A stretch of DNA of 64,000 bases. It comes from Chenopodium formosanum. Taxonomy: Eukaryota > Streptophyta > Magnoliopsida > Caryophyllales > Amaranthaceae. Position numbers and translations under genes: made by a program. The notes under the pieces are model-generated. The model had not been told where the DNA came from. It did not search any database and worked only from the letters and a program-made list of their open reading frames with translations. Of the stretch, positions 34,786 to 47,100 are shown in pieces (position 1 is the stretch's first letter; each line of letters begins with the position of its first letter). The stretch lies in the NCBI GenBank assembly GCA_024500155.1, contig CM044877.1, positions 74,480,001 to 74,544,000 on the forward strand, in the 5' to 3' direction.

Positions 34786-37478
34786 GGCTGCATAAAACCT
34801 AATGCTCAAAAGGTATACAATTTCCACAAGGAAAGAAAAGGCAATGCAGAAGTTTGATGTGGAAAAAAAATTCAGACCTATGAATAAAAATCAAAGGCTA
34901 ATTCAGCAAATTTGAGATTGAAAAATAGGAGCAAAAAGTTAAGGCTCTTGCTTGCCTTGTTTCCATGGATAGGCCTGATAACCAGGAAGATGGATGGGAC
35001 AAGATAGCATGCTGAAAACTTAGAGATCAACTCGTCAAAGTGGCAAGTGACCATTGTTTTTCTTTCAGTTTCCTTATTTGTTTATTAACCTGTTTCAGAT
35101 ATTCTTTCTCTCCCTTCATTTCCCACCATTTTAACCTTCACTCTCTATGAATGTATATGACAAAAACTTATACCATTTGAAAATTCATAGTAAAGTATAT
35201 TCCATATATTTATAATACTTTGTGCCCAAATATAAGAGAGTTCCTATATCCAAAAATTAAAGGTCATGGTGAGTTAACCTTGACACTTATTTCTGGTCCG
35301 GATGAAAATCTAGTAATGTAGTATAAGTTTACTTTGGAAATTAACAATTTTTGCCTAAATTTACAGCGCTACTTGGCACTTATTTCTGGTCTGTATAGTA
35401 AATCCAGTAATGTAGTATAGGTGTACTTAGGACAATATTAGTTTTTGCCTGAATTTACAATGCTAAAATACTATTCCTACATTCAACTTTTAAGAACTTG
35501 AATAAGATTATTATCATGAGATATAGTTATTCAAGGATATGAGCACCAAATATACTTGTAAACGCGAAATAAGTTAGGAATTTTGCCAAAAGCCCATAAT
35601 GTTTAGTGCTCTTAATTGTTTAGATATTTGTACTCTTAGCTTTAGCCCATGATTTAACAGTCATTACATACAATTATACAAAAGTTTACTAATGATATGG
35701 CAATCAAGAAGTTGGTCTTATAACTTTTATATTCAGGGTATTCTTTTAATTGTTTTTAGTAAGTACTAATGAAATAAATAGGCAAATATTTTATAAGCCC
35801 TTCTGAAAAATCATCCATCTTGTACACATCCTTTCCCACCAAGGACCCTAAGCGCCAAGTTGCTTCTCATACTTTGTGAAAAATGTGTTCTACCTTAAAA
35901 GAAGGGAAAAAAAGAGGAATGAAGCAGTTAAGTCACCCCAGAACCATATTCCAGTTATCCAGTAGCATAGGGATGAGAAAATGAAAAGGGGGGGGGGGGG
36001 GGTCTATGTATGAGCCCCATCCATACGAATTAAAACTCTCATATTGGTGTAATAATATTATCAAATGTGTTGTGCAAGTTCATAGAAATCAGCGAAGGTT
36101 AGAGAGAGTGACAGCAAAAACAAACAGACTAGAATAGAGTGAGTAGAACAAAAGAGAACAAAGGGAGTAGTTCATTGAAAACCTTTCAATTAAAATTAAT
36201 AAAACATAAAAGAAAGACCAAGTGAAAAGCGAAGAAGAGTATTATATCGATGGCTGAAAATGGAGTACAAGCATCGTGAACAAGCTGTTTCATGAATGTA
36301 ACATGAAATAAAATCTGCTTTGATATATATTATAGATAGAATCGTTGAGTAATATAAAGTTTATAAACCTTTGCCCCTTGAAGTCAAAGCTCTATGAGGG
36401 TTTAAAGCAGCGCATAGGGATTTAAATATTAAAGAGAAGGATTCATGAGATGATACAGTATAAACCTTCAAAAGTTTTAACCTTGTAAATTACCATGAAA
36501 TTCAAATCTTATATCCTTGGAAATGCTTTAAGAGTCGTAAAATCTGAGTTGACAGTAGTTGAAATCTCCCATAAAACTATAGAAGCACAAATACAAAACC
36601 TCACTATGCACTCAACCAAAGGAAGATGTAATTACAACACAATGCAGTCAACAAAAAGATAGAATATTGGTAGCTCAAAAGTATTTATTAATCTCAATGA
36701 AATTCCCCCTAAGGATTGCAAATCAAAAAAGGTGAGTGAATAACATGAAAGTGGAAATTTTTTTACCTAATAGCAAACTAGGTAGCAAAATGTGAGCACA
36801 TACCCAATCTCATATTAATGAATAAGGTTACAAGGTTAGAACTGTAATTGGAGCCAAGAGGCACAAGGTTTCGTCCTTGGGTTACTCAATTTGTTGGGAC
36901 TTTTATTTGTGCAATTTAAAGATGTATAATTCTTCCTTAGGAGAAAAAATATTCAAAAGAAATTCACATAAATTTCAAAACTTGAATTCCAAATGATGCG
37001 GCTGAAAAATAAACCTAAAGATCATAGAAATATACATAAAAAGAGTTCAACACACCATCAGCATCTCGAGGAGGACGAGAACCACTGGCGATCTTTCCTG
37101 TCGCTTCTGATGGAGGAAATGTCTGAAGATTTGAATCTGACATCAACCATAAGAATAATAAAAGACAGTTAACAATTTGGTAATAATTCGGACATCAGAT
37201 TAAAATTTGCAAAACGGAATGCAGGTGAAGAGCTTTACCAGCAAATTTAACCGACACATGACCAGAATCTCCAACTGCCTGAAAATAACAAAGATGATAC
37301 AAAATCAACAACAATCTAAGAAGAAAATGTGACATTGAAGGAATTCGTAATATTATGTCAAAAGTAAGGAAATTGATCATTGGAAAGGGAAAGGAAATTT
37401 AACTGGAACAGATCCGGAGACAGATCCTCCTCCGGAAACGTTTTGATTGTCAATGGTAGTGTAATTGCCGGACATCAT
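32966..37478 (-). CDS. Yip1-domain membrane protein, YIPF1/YIPF2-like, six exons
   Basis: Exons in transcript order: 37404-37478, 37239-37278, 37056-37136, 34491-34677, 33525-33792, 32966-33172 (285 residues); introns GT-AG, phases match throughout. The N-terminal 140 residues are hydrophilic and cytosolic (MMSGNYTTIDNQNVSGGG..., then 'FGIFSIAAYQPYFDVDT' and 'LERIKESLFPWKGNF'). The C-terminal half carries five hydrophobic segments of the Yip1 fold: 'YGPFWICTTLIFIAASIG', 'LVTWSAGLFYGYVMVVPLCL', 'LLCLYGYSLFVFVPAL', 'IFRWVIAGVAGFMSASFVAL' and 'FLIVVAIFLLQVALAIAL'. The YGPFW and LYGYSLF words are family hallmarks. Such proteins sit in Golgi/TGN membranes and bind Rab GTPases in vesicle traffic. 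The 2.4-kb intron 3 holds only AT-rich DNA and a tandem duplication. Confidence 0.92.
35281..35464. repeat. Tandem duplication in intron 3 of the Yip1-domain gene
   Basis: Two diverged direct copies of about 90 bp sharing CACTTATTTCTGGTC, TAATGTAGTATA and TTTTTGCCT.AATTTACA. Confidence 0.7.
35988..36002. repeat. Poly(G) tract
   Basis: 15 consecutive G in an intron; likely length-variable. Confidence 0.9.
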
Positions 37479-38170
37479 CTTTGCTTTCGTGATTGAAGAG
37501 CGGAAATTGAGGATAATTTTGCTAAATCACTCTATCTATCGCGATCACACGTTCTTCAAGAACTCGGGATTATCGGTCTCTCACAAGTCACAATCCTCCT
37601 AAATCAAGGCTACTGACAACAAGCAACTACTTGAGTAAATGTGTGTAACTCAGCGCTAATCAAAGTAAACTTTACAATAACAAGTTAACAACATATACTA
37701 CATTCGCCATGATTTCGTTGTCACATTACTAGTTCAAATTACACTATAAACATAATAATTAATCAATCAAATAAGTTTCTTCACTACATGGAGTAATTGC
37801 TTAGGTTTGAGCTTCAATTAATTGATTTAGCGTAAACAAAATTAGGTAATTCAAAATTTCAACAAACAAATCAGCTAAAATACAAACATACATTTCAAAA
37901 TGTCAACAAACACTACATTTCCAATTAATTACAGGCATAATTTTCGCAATGCGAACACATTATGAAGAAAAATTCGGAACAAATTGAAGAAATACTGATC
38001 AAAAATTAGAAAAAATTGAAAGAGAACTTACAAGTTGGAAAATTGGAGGACAGAGAATTGGCGGAAATTGAGATCTAGAGAGTGAGATTGAGAGAGAGCA
38101 GATCCAGAATTACGTTGCCGGAGAAATGGGGAATTGTTGAAGGAGGAGATGGAAAAAAAAGGGTGCGAAA
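37479..38170 (-). other. Probable 5' UTR, leader intron and promoter region of the Yip1-domain gene
   Basis: Minus-strand donor AACTT|GTAAGT at about 38033 and an acceptor ending in TTTAG about 55 bp before the ATG suggest a first non-coding exon around 38034-38150 and a leader intron of about 500 bp. Inferred from splice signals only. Confidence 0.4.
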
Positions 38171-38544
38171 TTAGGCGAGTTTAAACGTCGGAGAGATTGG
38201 TGACGATTAGGAACGAGATCTAGTCTAGAACCTAAAACGTGATATGAACTCTAGGATGTAAAAGGTGGGTAAAGAGTCACATGACTCGGGTGATCTCGTT
38301 AATTTGGTAAGTGTCTAACGGGTACCCTCGTGTTGTCTTATTTCGGGTTGTGGCAAATTTTTACATGCAGCAGGTAAACCTGTGTGCTCCAACCAATTAG
38401 ATTTAGATTACAAAGTCCCACATATTCTCCCTCCTCTCACACTTTCCTAATTTCTGATTCAAAAGGTTTTGTGTGAGACTGGGTTCAATAACAAAAGTCC
38501 AACAAAAAGGCGCGGGCTAACTAAACCCGATCGTGAGGCCCGCA

Positions 38545-38588
38545 ACACCAAATACATGACAATAATATTCTAATACCTGACAATAATA
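38545..38588. repeat. Left part of an AT-rich 21-bp minisatellite
   Basis: Two units of TGACAATAATATTCTAATACC. The array is cut here by the transposon at 38592-39396 and resumes on its other side. Confidence 0.85.
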
Positions 38589-38591
38589 TTA

Positions 38592-39396
38592 GGGGCCGTT
38601 TGGTTCGTAGAGGGTAATCGGAATGGAATGAACAAAGGAAAAGAAGGAGAATGGAATGAAAAACCCTTACATTTGCCATGTTGTTTGCTTTGAAAATAAT
38701 GGAAATAAGCCACCAATCCACACAACCACCGAACCACCACATCACCACATCACCACCACACAACCACCCATTTTTTTCAAATCCCACCTATTTCAGCCAC
38801 CACGCCGTTTGCCGCACTCCCCCCACCACTCGCCGCCGTTTGCCGCAACCTCCTCGCCCTTCGCTGACCCTCCTCTTCCCCCGCCAAGTTGTTTCCGACT
38901 TCCCGCCGAGCCCCTCGCAAAACCCTTAAAATCCCCTTCCCTCCCCGGAAAAGCGTCAGACAACCCTCCCGCCACCCTAAAAACCCTAGGCGCTAGGGTT
39001 TCGAGGGTGGTGGGAGGGTTGTCTGACGCTTTTCCGGGGAGGGAAGGGGATTTTTAAGGGTTTTGCGAGGGGTTGGGGAAGTTTCACGGGGGAGGGAAAG
39101 GGTGGTGAAGGTGCAGCGACCCGCCGGAGGAGATGCGGCGACCCGTTTAAGGTCGAGCGGCGACCCGTAGAGCGGCGGTGTGGCGGCTGACTTTTCGGTG
39201 GTGAGTGTGGTGAGATGGTGGCTAGGGAATGGGAATGGGAAAGTCTAGGGGGGGGGGTGGGGAATGGAGTTAGAGGGATTTGGGGGAATAAAGGGGGTAA
39301 AGGGAATGAAGAAAATGGTCTAACAAACAACAACAAAGGGAATGGGGGTAGTTGATTCCCATTCCCTTTGATGATTAACCCCAACCAAACGGCCCC
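38592..39396. mobile_element. PIF/Harbinger-type element inserted into the minisatellite
   Basis: Perfect ends GGGGCCGTTTGGTT and inverted GGGGCCGTTTGGTT, flanked by TTA (38589-38591 and 39397-39399). 805 bp. Next to the ends are GGGAATGG/ATTCCC words. The centre is GC-rich (CCGCCG, CCTCCTCG) with the long hairpin at 38911-39072. No transposase; frames on both strands are proline/serine-rich by composition only. The GC-rich body may be captured host DNA. Confidence 0.88.
38911..39072. repeat. Long near-perfect hairpin inside the 805-bp element
   Basis: The left arm from 38911 (CCCCTCGCAAAACCC) pairs with the right arm ending at 39072. The arms are about 75-80 bp, contain CCGGAAAAGCGTCAGACAAC and its complement, and meet around a short loop near 38990 (CTAGGCGCTAG). 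A few mismatches or 1-base bulges only. Confidence 0.88.
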
Positions 39397-39399
39397 TTA

Positions 39400-39900
39400 T
39401 AATATATGACAGTAATATTTTAATATCTGACAATAATATTCTAATACATGACAGTAATATTCTAATACCTGACAATAATATTCCTATACATGACACTAAT
39501 ATTTTAATATGACAATAATATTCTAATACATGACACTAATATTCTTATACCTGACAATAATATTCTTATACATGACACTAATATTTTAATATGACAATAA
39601 TATTCTAATACATGACACTAATATTCTTATACCTGACAATAATATTCTTATACATGACACTAATATTTTAATATCTGACAATAATATTCTAATACATGAC
39701 ACTAATATACTTATACTTAACAATCATATTCTTATACATGACACTAATATTTTAATATTTGACAATAATTTCTAATACATGACACTAATATACTTATACC
39801 TTACAATAATATTCTTATACATGACACTAATATTTTAAAATCTGACAATAATATTCTAAAACATGACACTAATATTCTAATATATGATAATATTATTCTA
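39400..39900. repeat. Main part of the AT-rich minisatellite
   Basis: About 23 units of 19-22 bp alternating between TGACAATAATATTCTAATAC- and TGACACTAATATTTTAATAT-like forms, some with small deletions. A pairwise higher-order pattern (CAATAAT unit then CACTAAT unit) is visible from about 39490. Degenerate TGACATTA/AAAAGTTTAA words continue to about 40035. Confidence 0.9.
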
Positions 39901-40580
39901 ATATCAAACCTTACAAGTTTACTATCGTGAAAACATTAAAAGTTTAATGTCTAAAATCAAAAGTTTTATATTTGACATTATAAGTTTTAAATCAAACATT
40001 AAAAGGTTAATATCTGACATTTAAATTTTAATATCAATAGCTTTATGTTTTAAGAAGAGAATTCTCCTTCTTATTACTGTAGCAAACAAGAAATTCATAA
40101 CAATAAGAACAAGCAATGATTTCATTATTTTCATCAGCAATAGGAACACAACGAACGTAACAACAGAAGGCAACAATTTCTTAAACATCTAAGGAGGAGT
40201 CAGCCATTGAAGAGCTGAAGAGTTAGGCAAAGTTTGAAAAAAAAAAACAGAAACTTCGATTGATCGAAGAGAGTAACAATGAGAAGAGCACCTTTAATGG
40301 GGTCGATTTCAAAAATTTCGGGGCTTTCGTAATAGGGTCGATGATGGAGGTGATGGGAATTGGGAAGAGTGTGAATATCGAGTGAGAGGTCGCCAGAGAA
40401 AGGGGAGGAGAGCAAAGCAGTGGATAATTGAGGAGAGAGAAAGGGAAAGAAGGAGAACTAAAGAATGAAGATGGTGGACTCACCGTGAGTCCGTTCTAGC
40501 CAAAAGTTTACCTTTCCCAGTTCTCTCTTCTTTATTTTCTCTCTCTTAATTTCATTCATTATTTTGATTTCGATTTAATT
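39901..40580. other. Intergenic DNA between the minisatellite and the LINE
   Basis: No gene recognised. Frames at 40200-40483 (-) are Ser/Pro/Phe-rich and lack known motifs. Confidence 0.4.
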
Positions 40581-40582
40581 CC

Positions 40583-43142
40583 TTTTTTTTTTTTTGAAAC
40601 CCAGTTAGTACCTTTATTATTAAATATTAATGGACAATGTGTCCATAGATACATACGGAACAATAATAGAAGGACAAAATTCCCACACTTGTTTCGTTCT
40701 GAAAGGTACTAAACTAGCAAGGTGATGAGCTACGCTATTCTCATCCCTTTTCACATGAGACCAAGAAATAAAATCAAAATCAACACTAAACGAAAAGACA
40801 TCATCTAGAATGGAATCAAGATCAGTGAGAAAAGTAGTCGTTTTTGAGAGACTAGAGATGACCACGTCGTTATCCGATTCCACCACAATCTTCTGTAACC
40901 ATAGCAGCGTGCGAGCTTGGTCCCAAAGTGAATGGCCTTACACTCAGCAATTTCCGGTGCCCAGTAACCTCTAGTGCGGCGCACTCCCGCAAACAAGACC
41001 TCAGTACCTCACCATCAACATTTCTTACCACCGCGCCCAAACCAATCCAACCCTCATCCTTCAACGAGGCATCACAATTTAATTTCACAAAATCAGGTGG
41101 GGGAGGACGCCAATGCTTCAGGCTCTTTTCTTTGGCGTTTGCTGGCAGTACCATAAATGAGAGTAGCATACTTATCACAATCCTCCACCAATCTCTTTCA
41201 CTCTCTCGCACCACAAGGTGAGGCACCTCTCTATCATTAAACACTTTGTCATTCCTCCTGCTCCAAATATACCACATTAGAGCCACCCCAACAAGGCATC
41301 TTTTTACATCCTTTTTCCTCCAAGCAACCAGAACATCTTTAAAATCATCCATAGGATCAACCTCTCGCAAATCAGAGCAACTATATTCACGCCAAAGGTC
41401 ACTAACTGCAGAACAATCGAACATAGCATGGTTGAAGATACGGGGGTATTGGGGCACCAGGGGCACGCATTCGTATCCACCATATGTCTGTAAAACAACA
41501 TGGCTTGGGTAGCAAGAGTATTAGTGCAAGCTCTCCATAGAAAAAGCTTCACTTTCGTTATTGTCCCAATGTTCCATACATCAACCCAACTTGATGATAG
41601 GCATCCAAATCACACGACTTACCAGGCATGTAGGCCGTTTCACCATGTAATGACCATCCTTAGAGAAGGCCCAGGTAAGAACATCTTTCGAAGCTCGAGA
41701 ACACAACAGTATAGCAAGGATGCACCTTACATCATGCGCATCAAAGTTTGCTGCCAGTAACTCATAGTTCCAGTTTTTCGTGTGTTCGTTAATTAAATCG
41801 CAAACCCGGTCAAGACCATCAATTCTTGCCGTGTGCACAAATCTTCCCCCTTCATCAGATAGCCATGGATCATCAAAGATTCGGATGGTTGAGCCATATC
41901 CTACACGCCATATCGTGCCTTCTTTCACTAAGGATTTCGATCCCCATATGCTTTTCCATGAATAGCTGCAATTAAGCCCCAGCGAGGCCTCTAGGAAATC
42001 CGTATGAGGAAAATATTTGGTTTTCATCACCTGCCCAAATAGAGAATTCGGAAAAGTGATTAATCTCCAAGCTTGTTTGCCGAGAAGAGCTTCGTGAAAA
42101 ACACCTAAATCACGGAAGCCTAAGCCTCCTAAACACTTAGGTTTGCACATATGATCCCAGCTCAACCAATGTACTTTCCTCCTAGCATCAACATTACCCC
42201 ACCATAATTTTGCAGCCAAGGAGTGAATTTCATCCAACACACTATTTGGCAACTTGAGAACCCCCATCAAATAAGTAGGAATTGCTTGTATAACGGATTT
42301 AACAAGCACTTCCTTCCCCACTCTCAAGAGAAGTTTCTTTTTCCAACCCTGGAACTTTTTCCAGATTCTGTCCTTTAGAGCCAAAAACACCAATCTTTTC
42401 AATCTACCAAGCACATTAGGAATGCCAAGGTACTTATCATGCTCACTGACCACACACATTTTTAACAAATCAATCAACTCTTCCTGTTTCGACAAACTTA
42501 CGCCTTTGCTAAAAGAAACCTCCGATTTGTCATAGTTAATTTTCTATCCGGAAACAGCTTCGCATATGTTGAGAATATCAACAACTTTTACGCATTCCTC
42601 TTGGTTGGCTCTTGCAAAAAGTAAAATGTCGTCTGCGAAGAAAAGATGAGTAATTTTTGGCCCTTTTCTACTAGCTCCGGCCCCATGCATGAGTCTATCA
42701 TCTGACGCTTTCCTGATCAGAGCTGAAAAAGCATCCGCAACCATGATAAACAAATACGGGGATAAATGATCCCCGTGCCTCAAACCCTTGGAGGGGGTAA
42801 CAACACCACAAACGTTCCTGTTAATGATACACAAGTAGGAAACAGTCGACACACAACTCATCACAATTTTCACCCATCTTTCGGCAAAACCCATTTTCAA
42901 CAATAATTTCTCCAAAAAAATACCATTTGACCCTATCATAGACTTTGCTCATATCAAGTTTCATGGCAATACTACCTTTTCTTCAAATTCATCAATCAAC
43001 TTCTGCCTCCCTTTGCGAGGGGTAGCATGTAATCGTAGACTCCATTCCAACCCCTCAGATTGCTCTTCTTCAGGAATATTCAAGCAGTCTCTTTCATTGT
43101 GACCAATCGCCTCACACATAAGGCAAAAGAAAGGCAGCCTAA
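40583..43142 (-). pseudogene. Decayed L1-type LINE with internal deletion
   Basis: Minus strand, ending in a poly(A) tail (plus-strand T run 40583-40595). From its 5' side: a CCHC knuckle of ORF1, 'FFCLMCEAIGHNERDC' (about 43085-43140); then abruptly the reverse transcriptase from 'KLDMSKVYDRVKW' (about 42960), 'GLRHGDHLSPYLFIMVADAF', the catalytic 'THLFFADDILLFARA', an in-frame stop near 42543, 'KYLGIP' and the thumb 'VLVKSVIQAIPTYLMG' to 41581; then zf-RVT remnants, and an RNase H with 'FVKLNCDASLKDEGWIGLGA' and 'SHVKRDENSVAHHLASL'. The endonuclease and N-terminal polymerase are missing and the frame shifts several times, so it is dead. A Helitron-like insert abuts its 5' side. Confidence 0.88.
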
Positions 43143-43143
43143 A

Positions 43144-43629
43144 TCATATATATAACTAAAGTAACAACCGCTGATATCATCCCCTCCCCTATTTAAATTG
43201 TACAGATGTCAAGTTGTGGTAAAAAAATTTCCCACCTAAATTAATTGCTGACATCATATTATATTTTTATTTTTACTTATTTTTTTAAACCTTCTAATTT
43301 TTACCTTAACTTATTAAATTATATATACAAAGTATATTTTTTTTGAAGACAACTATTATAATATGTTATTCTTATTTTATTTTTATTTTTTTACATTATT
43401 ATGGATTTATAAAAAAAACTATCTTGATTCCAAATATAATTACTCTCGGTTTAAGAGTACTCTATATTGTATAATTTGGTTAAATTTTTACTATCTTTAA
43501 AATTATTTAGATCTAAACACCATTGTAATTAATGTTTATGTTTCTATATTTTTTTTCTCATATGAGGTACATATATAAAATATATTTATTTCAAAGAAAT
43601 TTATCATGTCGTGCATCGCACGGGGCTAA
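43144..43629 (+). mobile_element. Non-autonomous Helitron next to the LINE ORF1 remnant
   Basis: 5' end TCATATATATAACTAAAGTA after an A (43143). 3' end has the hairpin CGTGCATCGCACG, then GGGCTAA with CTAA at 43626-43629, followed by T. This fits the A^T target, 5' TC and 3' hairpin-CTRR rules. 486 bp, no coding. A second Helitron-type 3' end (hairpin GTGCATGGCAC, then AGGATCTAACCTAG^T ending at 43678) lies 49 bp further on, so the element may have two alternative termini or abut another copy. Confidence 0.7.
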
Positions 43630-44173
43630 TTTAGTTTATAACTATAGATCACCGTGCATGGCACAGGATCTAACCTAGTATATATATATATATCAAGAGG
43701 AGCACTTATTAAAAAAACACAAAGAGTATTACAAATTTCATTAAAAGGGCCTAATTTTATCTCAACTGCACAGGGCCTCCATAATAGTTGGGATGACCTT
43801 GGTCTCAACCACTGAGCATGTACTAAAACTTAGTTGACTGTCAGATAGCATCATACGGGAAATCAATAAGAACAAATCGAGGGAAAAGAAGAGGACATTA
43901 AATGCAGATCTAAACTCTTCTTGTTCATGACAACATCACTATTTTCTGCTGAAACAAAATAAGAAAAAAATCATCATTGTACTTGACTTTTATCTTGAAT
44001 TACCATTCTTCAACTGATAAGTAAGTTATCTCTGAATCATTGTTGGAGAAATTTTACAGAGGCTTCAAACTAATCTAACAACACTTTTGCATTTGATACG
44101 TACAAAAAGAATATACAGTCCCTATGCATGCTAATCATGACCTTCAATCAGGTATAAGTTCTCTAGTATGCAG

Positions 44174-47100
44174 TTACCTAGGCAAAGTAGCACTGGAACC
44201 AGGCCCTTGATACTGATAATAATGCGGGGCAACCTCTACAAGCCATGTAGGATCTATTGTCACAACATTGCGCATGTATCGACGATCAGTCGAGATGAGA
44301 GAATAGTATACAACCCACTTTGGGTTGACTCTGCAAGCAGACAGTATAAAGTTTTAGCAACTTAAAAAAACAGTTTGTATAAACACACAAACATGCATAG
44401 CAAACTTAAGATAAATCACTAGTAATAGCACCAAGAACTTTTGTAATCGACAGTTATCGGCCTTGAGTTTGAGCAGCATATTAGAAAATTACTACCTCCG
44501 TTAACGTTTATTTGCAACTTTGGAATATTTAATATCTTACAAATAATGTCCCAAAGTTGCAACTAAAAGTTAACGGAGGTAGTTAAATAAGTTGGACAGA
44601 GGATAGATGTCAGGAAGCACAGTTTCCAGGCAAATAGAAAAGATCAAAGAAAATGAACTTGGTCCTGATATCAGGAATCTACAGCACTAGGGATTTCCAA
44701 GAATATGAACAGACAAAGAGAGCCCCCCCCCCCCCCCCCCCCCTCTCTCCCCTTCTCTTTTCTTAATTTTGGAACATAAGACGGGGGATATAGAGAGCCC
44801 CGGTAATGTCATATAAGTTAAGCACCCAGTAGTCCACAAAGATTACATGAGATGAGCTTTGGCTACCAAATGCCTAACACGTAAGCGGATACCAAAAATT
44901 TCTATGTGCCTTCAAGTTTTCATCTCCCTCTGTACTGGATAAATTCTCTCCAACTTTGACATGGGTAATTAGGAGTGGCAATGATTGCAATGTGAGAGTA
45001 GTGAGCTTATCCATACACATTTCCCCTTGATAAATCACCAACCTTTTTTAAAATTCAGTCATAGAAGGGGAATATATGAAAATATTTACAGTAGAACATT
45101 ATTGCCTTGAAAGTGAAAGAGGATCTTCATTTCAGATTAATCATGGAATATATTTTGGGATGGGGATTTTATTTTTACAAATTCCAAGACAGGCTAAGGT
45201 CAAAATTCACAGCATCACAAAGTTTCACAGTCTTAAAGCAAAGAAGTTGTAATATCACATTACTTCAACATAGTAGTATAGCTTAACGATAAGCATGAAA
45301 GCACTAATGGGGGAAGAACAAGTTTTTCACCAACCTGAACAAAACAGATGAAGGGTGGATATAAACATCCTGAGAAGTACGGACAGTCTTGTATTTTCCT
45401 TCATGACTGTATGTCTGATAATAATATTAAAATAAGAATTAGTGAAAAACTTAAATTAAAAATAATTATCAGAAATTACAGAGCAACAGCAAAAACTTTT
45501 CCAAAGGCTTTTCAAAAAATATAGTTACACTCACTTCCAAATGACAAGCATTAGCAAAAAATCCAGCAGTTATTGCCTTTCTTACAACCTGCAAGTAATA
45601 TCAAGAGTTATGATCAGATTTCAAGCTACAGTATAGTGTGAATTACTAAAAGCCACATATAGCTTAGAAAAAGCAAAGGTGTTCCAAGTCAGAGGTTGCA
45701 AATATGAGGAAATGAGGATAATCATAAAGGATGTATGTTCATGTGACGAGCAGATGGCATTAAGATCAAATTAAGCAGGAAATCCAACAGAGATAAAAAG
45801 GTGACAGCCACATGGAGATAGTTTGCACATGCACGTGAATGTATTACAGAAACCATAAAAAAAAGGTAAAGAAAGATATTAGCAGCTCAGGATTTTTGCC
45901 CGACACTTAGATTTCACAAAGTCTTGCTGTTTCAGCATAATCTTATATCGGTTACTCAGCTGGATAAATTTTGTTAGTGTCAACCAATCATATTTTCTTC
46001 AAAAAGCAGTTTGCTCATAACAAAGCAACCAAGGATCTATTTACTGAAACCAAACTTCATTGGATTATTGGAATAGTATGCCCCAACTTGATGTTGGGTT
46101 TGGCAGTTGAAAGGAGTGATAAAGTGGCAGATGCGAACAAGTTAAAGAGAAGTGAGGCTTAATGCATGAGTGGTATGTCGGTTTTCATGGCTAAATATGG
46201 AATCACAAAAGTATTTAAGCTATAGGTTTAGTTTGATGGGTATACTAATAGTCCCCCTAACTTGAGGGTAGTAGATCTCATCCATCTGTTACCCTCCTCA
46301 ATCTCCCTCCCATTCTCTCATTTAATTCAAATCCAATTCACAGTAATACCAAAAGATCCATTAAAAAGGTTAATATCATTACCCTACCCTTCTCTCATTC
46401 AATTTCATTATAGCCCATTTCCTCCAATCTTACCGAACGAACCCTACATAACTGCTCTACTTGATAGTGAGTAACTGGGTATGGCTTAAAATGACCCACT
46501 TGATGTATGCCTTGGCAATCAAAAGAAAGATAAAGGAAGTAGATGCAAATACAAATGAGGGAAGCTAGGCTTGTGAGCTGCTTTCCTATATGAAATTATG
46601 TAAATAGGCACAGGCCAAATTTAATGTTTACTAAAAAAGAAACAGAGGTAGATATGAAACCAGCTAAGGAAATGTTAGTTGGTAAATAGCTCTACTTGAT
46701 GTACAATTGTACACATTGTTGAAAATAATGCTCAAAGTTAGTAAATTAGTGATTCTTGATATTAGGAACATGATCAGTTTATGCATATTATTCATGGGTA
46801 TAAGTTGCGGTGCTTATTTTTAGTAATCTAGTGTATTTTATGTAGCCAATAAAAGGTCTTGATGAAGTCCATGCTCCATGATAAATAATTATAGTGCTTT
46901 ACTGCATCTGAATTTGCAAGTTTGAAGTGAAGCACTAATGTGTGATGATTACCATCACAAGTAAATCGAATTAACTAAAACTAAAAACTCCAGATGCCAG
47001 AAAACTACAAACCATCAAGAGGTTTTGTTTTACAGGAAAAGAAAATATTATATCTACCTGTATATCTCTGTCACAAGATTTCAAGACTATACCCAGCCGC

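Noticed and set aside
38656..39384. Pro/Ser-rich frames on both strands of the 805-bp element
   Set aside because: Caused by CCN-rich composition and the hairpin; no domain and mirror-image on the other strand.
39400..39900. CRISPR-like regular repeats
   Set aside because: Tandem units without unique spacers in a plant genome; a minisatellite.
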